This document shows positions 60,397 through 64,000 of a DNA stretch of 64,000 bases, in pieces. The stretch's first letter is position 1; each line of letters opens with the position of its first letter. The stretch comes from Apostichopus japonicus (taxonomy: Eukaryota; Echinodermata; Holothuroidea; Aspidochirotida; Stichopodidae). Below the pieces are notes generated by a model that searched no databases, was not told the origin of the DNA, and worked only from the letters and a program-made list of their open reading frames with translations. The position numbers were made by a program, and so were the translations under genes. The DNA lies in NCBI RefSeq assembly GCF_037975245.1, contig NC_092577.1, forward strand, positions 8,091,001 through 8,155,000, written 5' to 3'.

Positions 60397-60869
60397 CATC
60401 GGTGGGAGGTGCGATCTGCCTGGCTGTACATGACGTCTGTCCGGATGGTGGATATAGGGTTTGTGTTGCTGGGGCTGGGATCTACCTGGCTGGAGTCTGC
60501 CTGGCTGGAGCTGGGGTCTGCCTGGCTAAGGCCGGGATCTGCCTGGCTGGAGTCTGCCTGACTGGAGCTGGGGTCTGCCTGGCTGGAGTCTGCCTGGCTG
60601 GAGCTGGGGTCTGCCTGGCTGGAGCTGGGGTGTGCCTGGCTGGAGCTGGGGTCTGCCTGGCAGGAGCTGGGGTCTGCCTGGCTGGAGCTGGGGTCTGCCT
60701 GGCGGGAGCTGGGGTCTGCATGGCTGATGTAGGTGTCAGTCCTAAGTGTGATGCATCAGGCTGCTGTGGTGCTTGTGACACCATCTGGTTGGTTGCTGGT
60801 GGGTCGGCATAAGGGTTATCCCCCACGTCACTGTCCTCCGATGATGAGGTGAATATTTTTCGGGCAGTT
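60397..60869 (-). CDS. DUF4806-like gene, exon 3, with an in-frame TAG
   Basis: An ATATATTTTCAG acceptor is followed by a phase-2 entry (TARKIFTSSSEDSDVGDNPY), then about a dozen five- to seven-residue repeats of the QTPAPAR type. A GTACGT donor at 60396 leaves the phase 1 that exon 4 needs. One codon (60482-60484) is TAG, where most sister repeats have CAG, a single C-to-T change. An alternative donor just upstream of the TAG would break phase with exon 4. So this allele is truncated, or the site is an error or polymorphism. Confidence 0.72.
60474..60720 (-). repeat. Coding minisatellite, 21-bp unit
   Basis: On the plus strand GGAGCTGGGGTCTGCCTGGC-like units of 21 bp alternate with 15-bp shortened forms, about 12 in all. 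On the coding strand these give QTPAPAR and QTPAR repeats. Lengths stay multiples of three, so copy-number change would preserve frame. Confidence 0.88.
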
Positions 60870-61604
60870 CTGAAAATATATAAATGATTAGCCATGGATG
60901 AAAACCCAATACCAGATGTTGAGTCCTGAGTGTGTTAGCAATGTGTGATATATTGGGGATGTACATTGGGGGAGGAAATAGTGTATAACATATGAGATTA
61001 ACAAATAAATTGCAGAACAAATGCACATTTCTAATCCTATATTGATATGTGATGTGTTGTACCCACCTAGTGCACATTTATCAATGTAAGAATTGCACCA
61101 GAAACCCAGAAGTAGCACATTATGGGAAATGATGAGGGGGCAGTTTTTCGCCATAGCACTGGGACATGAGAATTTATCAGGGACCCTGCCTCCATTCAAA
61201 GTCCTGGCTGACAGCGGCTGCAATCACCGTCAGGCATTTTGAACCTATTGGTATCAATTGTCTGAAGTGCTGGTATTCATACCTCAGTATTTTTTCAACT
61301 TTGACAGGAACATGGGATTGGTCATACTGGATTTACCTCTCCCCAGCAATGACAGGATTAACCCCAGATATGGATGCCTGGGGAGGGGGGAGGATGGAAT
61401 AACACCTAGTTATTAAACACTCCTATCACATAGGGAGCCTGTTCCCCCATGTTAAGACAGGCCATTCCGACCATATACCGCCGGAACCTGTGACTGCTGG
61501 GCAGTTCTTGCTGCCAGGTATTGAAGCGTTCAGTCGATCAGTGATGATATGCTTCAGAAAACGTTGCCCGAGAAAAAACACTATGTAGTGTAAAGTTCCA
61601 TTAC

Positions 61605-61707
61605 CTTTTGCGCTTGGGTCTCCGGTTTTCTTCCTCTTCAATCTCAGTCTGTATATCAGAGGTTTCCTCAGCTCTGGCCATGTCACGTCTGCCCTTCGCA
61701 TATGACA
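61605..61707 (-). CDS. DUF4806-like gene, exon 2
   Basis: 103 bases between a CTTCTTCCTCAAG acceptor (entered in phase 1) and a GTAATG donor (left in phase 2). The peptide (MARAEETSDIQTEIEEE, then RRPKRKR) has the acidic-then-basic pattern expected after the N-terminal domain in this family, and its end could be a nuclear-localisation signal. Both phases agree with the neighbouring exons. Confidence 0.75.
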
Positions 61708-63033
61708 CTTGAGGAAGAAGTGAGTGTTACATCAGAATGGTTCACTAAAATAGTACATAATCCAATCATCTTGGCTCTGCCATTTGCGCCATTCAAAACA
61801 TGCGCCAAGTAATTTTCAGAATAAAAAATGATGTATCCACAAATCACCAGGATTCGCAAGAGATCGTAAAATGCGCCACATAGACCAGAAATGTGCAATG
61901 TTTACGGGATTTGCGCTATCACGCAAAACCATGGTCCTTCCAATCGTCATAAACAGATACAATACCATCCCATCACAACTATACACATTGTAGCCTTGAT
62001 ACATGCCTTTTATTTCATTACAATGAATGTATCGGATGATAATGAACCAAGACTCACTATATAAAAATAATAGTGAAAATATCTCTGCTACAGAAATAAC
62101 ACAGAAATTTGTCAACCCTGGATCATTGACATTAGACAATTTGGGGGAATAAAAATATTGGTAGCATGCATCTGCTATGTTTGCAGATCAAGTTCGAAGT
62201 GTTTTCTATGTGTTTTAAGGGAAATTGTATGAACAATATGTAAAATGCTAATACGCCTACACCATTTTCCAACTAATCCCATTGGCTAATTGGACCTTTG
62301 TATGCTCATTACACAGAATGGCGACCAGCTGCACAAACTCTTTCCACCTCATTTTGAAGCTTAGAACAAAAGCTGTGAATACTCTGAAACCAGTCCAGAA
62401 TATTTTGTTGGTTCCCTCCATGAGGAAGAAACACCACTTTTGAATTGTGCTGGACACCTTATATCACTCATCACCAAGTCTGGAAGTAATATGGTGGATG
62501 GGGGTTGGCAATTAAGGGCTACACTGAGTGGTGACACTTACTTAAGATGGTTTTTATGTTGAGAAAAAGATGTTCAAACTAACCCCACTCTCCCTTACTG
62601 GTGGTGATATCAGCTAGTTATAAACTTTTGAGACACTGGATCTGGGCGATGGGCCCATGGAAAAATCTACTGTCTTAATCGTGTCCACGGAGACAGTGAC
62701 AGCTGAGACATTCTTTGCATCATTTTTTTAGAGTGTCTCAGTGCCCTCGTCAGAATTTGAGAGTTGGCCTTGCTGCCCGCCCCTCATCACTGGCATTGAA
62801 GCCCTCCCAAAAGACAGCTTTTCTTAGGCCAGCCCTAGAAATTACAAAACTTTGGTCCTGGAACCAAGCCAAATAAATAGGTGCATGTATGGTCATCAGT
62901 TTCACATTCAATGTTACATATGTGAAAGACTGAAAGGTGCATGCTGCTATGGTCGGGACCTCCTGAACTATTGACTGCCACACATTTTCTAGACCACTTT
63001 CAGAAACAAAGTAATGCAAAGCTCTGAACTTAC

Positions 63034-63283
63034 CTGATTTCTTGATCACTCTCACAGAGTGAACTGCCCATGTTTCTGTATTGGGTGGTTCGAGGTAGCG
63101 CACTGCCTTCTCAAACCGCAGGGCCGTCTTGTAGGGTGGCCAATAGCTCTGGTCTTCTCCTATCATCCAGCACACTGGAACCATTCCGACACCATCTTCC
63201 TCCTCAGGGAAAACAACCACTGCATACATGGGGGTGGTGGGGGCAGATGACATAGTGGTGACAGAGGCTGAGGCAGCAGACAT
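63034..63283 (-). CDS. DUF4806-like gene, exon 1 (N-terminal domain)
   Basis: Start chosen at Met 63283, downstream of a good acceptor (TTTGTACCTCAG) that implies a 5' non-coding exon. The next upstream in-frame Met (63304) would lie before that acceptor. The 83-codon exon ends in phase 1 at a perfect GTAAGT. The peptide is a small beta-rich N-terminal module (MYAVVVFPEEEDG, VPVCWMIGEDQSYWPPYKT, ETWAVHSVRVIKKS) that I recognise from uncharacterised DUF4806-containing proteins of cnidarians and echinoderms. Six exons together give about 450 residues. Function unknown; likely nuclear. Confidence 0.78.
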
Positions 63284-63370
63284 GGCGCATAGTCTGAGGT
63301 ACAAATGAATAACTAGTAACTGTAAGTACTGTAGCTACTGACTGCCATCCATATTATCTTCTCAATGGGA

Positions 63371-63676
63371 CAGGCGCGGTTTTAGAGACAATATTTTGGG
63401 GGGGGGGGGCTAATTATGATGTGACCATCTAAGCAGAGTGCCACCATCAACTGGCGCGAAGAGTACACAAAACTTTTGGAAAATTAGGACCCTCAGATCA
63501 CCGGAAAAGGCCGTTCCCAACTGCAAAACAGTGTGAAATTATGGTCTTATTTTGAGCATTTATCATTTTCACACATTTAAATGCATTCCATGGACAATTT
63601 TTTTTTGGGGGGGGGCTTAGGATAAAAAATATTGGGGGGCTGAAGCCCCCCTAGCTCCCTCATAGAACCGCGCCTG
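63371..63676. mobile_element. hAT-like MITE upstream of the DUF4806-like gene
   Basis: Left end CAGGCGCGGTTTTA, and the right end reads CAGGCGCGGTTCTA in reverse complement (13 of 14). Flanks caatggga and ccatggga match at 7 of 8 positions. It is 306 bp with G runs near both ends and the shared GC-rich core near 63430-63470. It lies about 90 bp upstream of the start codon and so within the gene's likely 5' region. Confidence 0.88.
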
Positions 63677-63750
63677 CCATGGGAACATTCTAACCACAGA
63701 GAATTGCCAAGAGGCGATAACTGATTACAACAGTACCTAGCAGAGTGCAC

Positions 63751-64000
63751 TCAAACACAAAAATGTAGGAGTGGTATTGCAACATAGCAGTTGGGAGTAT
63801 GCGGCAAGAGAACACATTTGTTTGTTATGCCTTCGATTGCTGTGTATTCCAACTGATCATCGAGCCGAGAAACATTCCATATGCCAAGGCCATCCGAACT
63901 AGTTGGATAAGAAAAGAATGGTCTGGAACTGCGGAACTTCTGGTAAAGAACGAAGGTTTCACCCATGTAATGGAAAATATTCCTGACCAACACTATATCA
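63751..64000 (-). CDS. C-terminal end of a neighbouring gene, cut by the window edge
   Basis: The frame is open from the window edge to a stop at 63751, about 82 codons. The peptide is strongly protein-like (GETFVLYQKFRSSRPFFSYP, LGIWNVSRLDDQLEYTAI, ITNKCVLLPHTPNCYVAIPL). It resembles C-terminal modules of large uncharacterised, often transposon-derived, proteins in marine invertebrates. That recognition is from memory and not firm. It is on the same strand as, and just upstream of, the DUF4806-like gene. Confidence 0.55.
   Translation of the reverse strand, partial: DIVLVRNIFHYMGETFVLYQKFRSSRPFFSYPTSSDGLGIWNVSRLDDQLEYTAIEGITNKCVLLPHTPNCYVAIPLLHFCV

Overview
This is a gene-poor, AT-rich stretch of a eukaryotic nuclear genome. 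It has no operons or ribosome-binding sites. Genes are split by GT-AG introns, and most of the sequence is introns, diverged repeats and non-autonomous DNA transposons. One large exon encodes a NACHT ATPase of the kind expanded in echinoderms, amphioxus and other marine deuterostomes. Together with the hAT-like elements, a Penelope-like retroelement remnant and a tRNA-derived SINE, this suggests a marine invertebrate, most likely an echinoderm (sea cucumber or relative). The species cannot be fixed from the sequence alone.

Layout. 1-8.4 kb: intergenic, with a hAT-like element nested in a second terminal-inverted-repeat element (2050-3715), then a SINE at 8377-8637. 9-19 kb: an unidentified plus-strand gene seen as four phase-compatible exons (12937-18477) with a polyadenylation signal. 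Its last intron holds a minisatellite of about 2.4 kb with 30-bp units. Four exon-like paralogous segments (9363-12429) and a minus-strand terminal exon (10241-10449) lie upstream. 19-27 kb: diverged tandem repeats and two hAT-like elements 42 bp apart. 27038-28557: an intact NACHT exon of an NLR-type immune receptor gene on the minus strand. 29.6-45.6 kb: two long diverged paralogous blocks plus a partial third. One block carries the Penelope-like remnant and the other a hAT-like insertion, and each supplies the other's empty site. 45.9-46.9 kb: another hAT-like copy. 47-52 kb: nothing convincing. 52.4-53.7 kb: a GC-rich segment and a probable plus-strand terminal exon. 54.7-55.9 kb: degenerate tandem repeats. 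56.2-63.3 kb: a six-exon minus-strand gene resembling DUF4806-domain proteins, with one in-frame stop inside a coding minisatellite. 63.75-64 kb: the 3' end of another minus-strand gene that runs off the window.

No cooperating gene system is visible. The NLR exon implies innate immune sensing. The DUF4806-like gene and the gene end beside it share a strand and may belong to one mobile or domesticated unit, but that is inference. The best-supported unusual findings are the reciprocal empty sites between the two paralogous blocks, a GC-rich core motif shared by otherwise different hAT-like families, the in-frame stop in the DUF4806-like gene, and the intronic minisatellite with higher-order structure.
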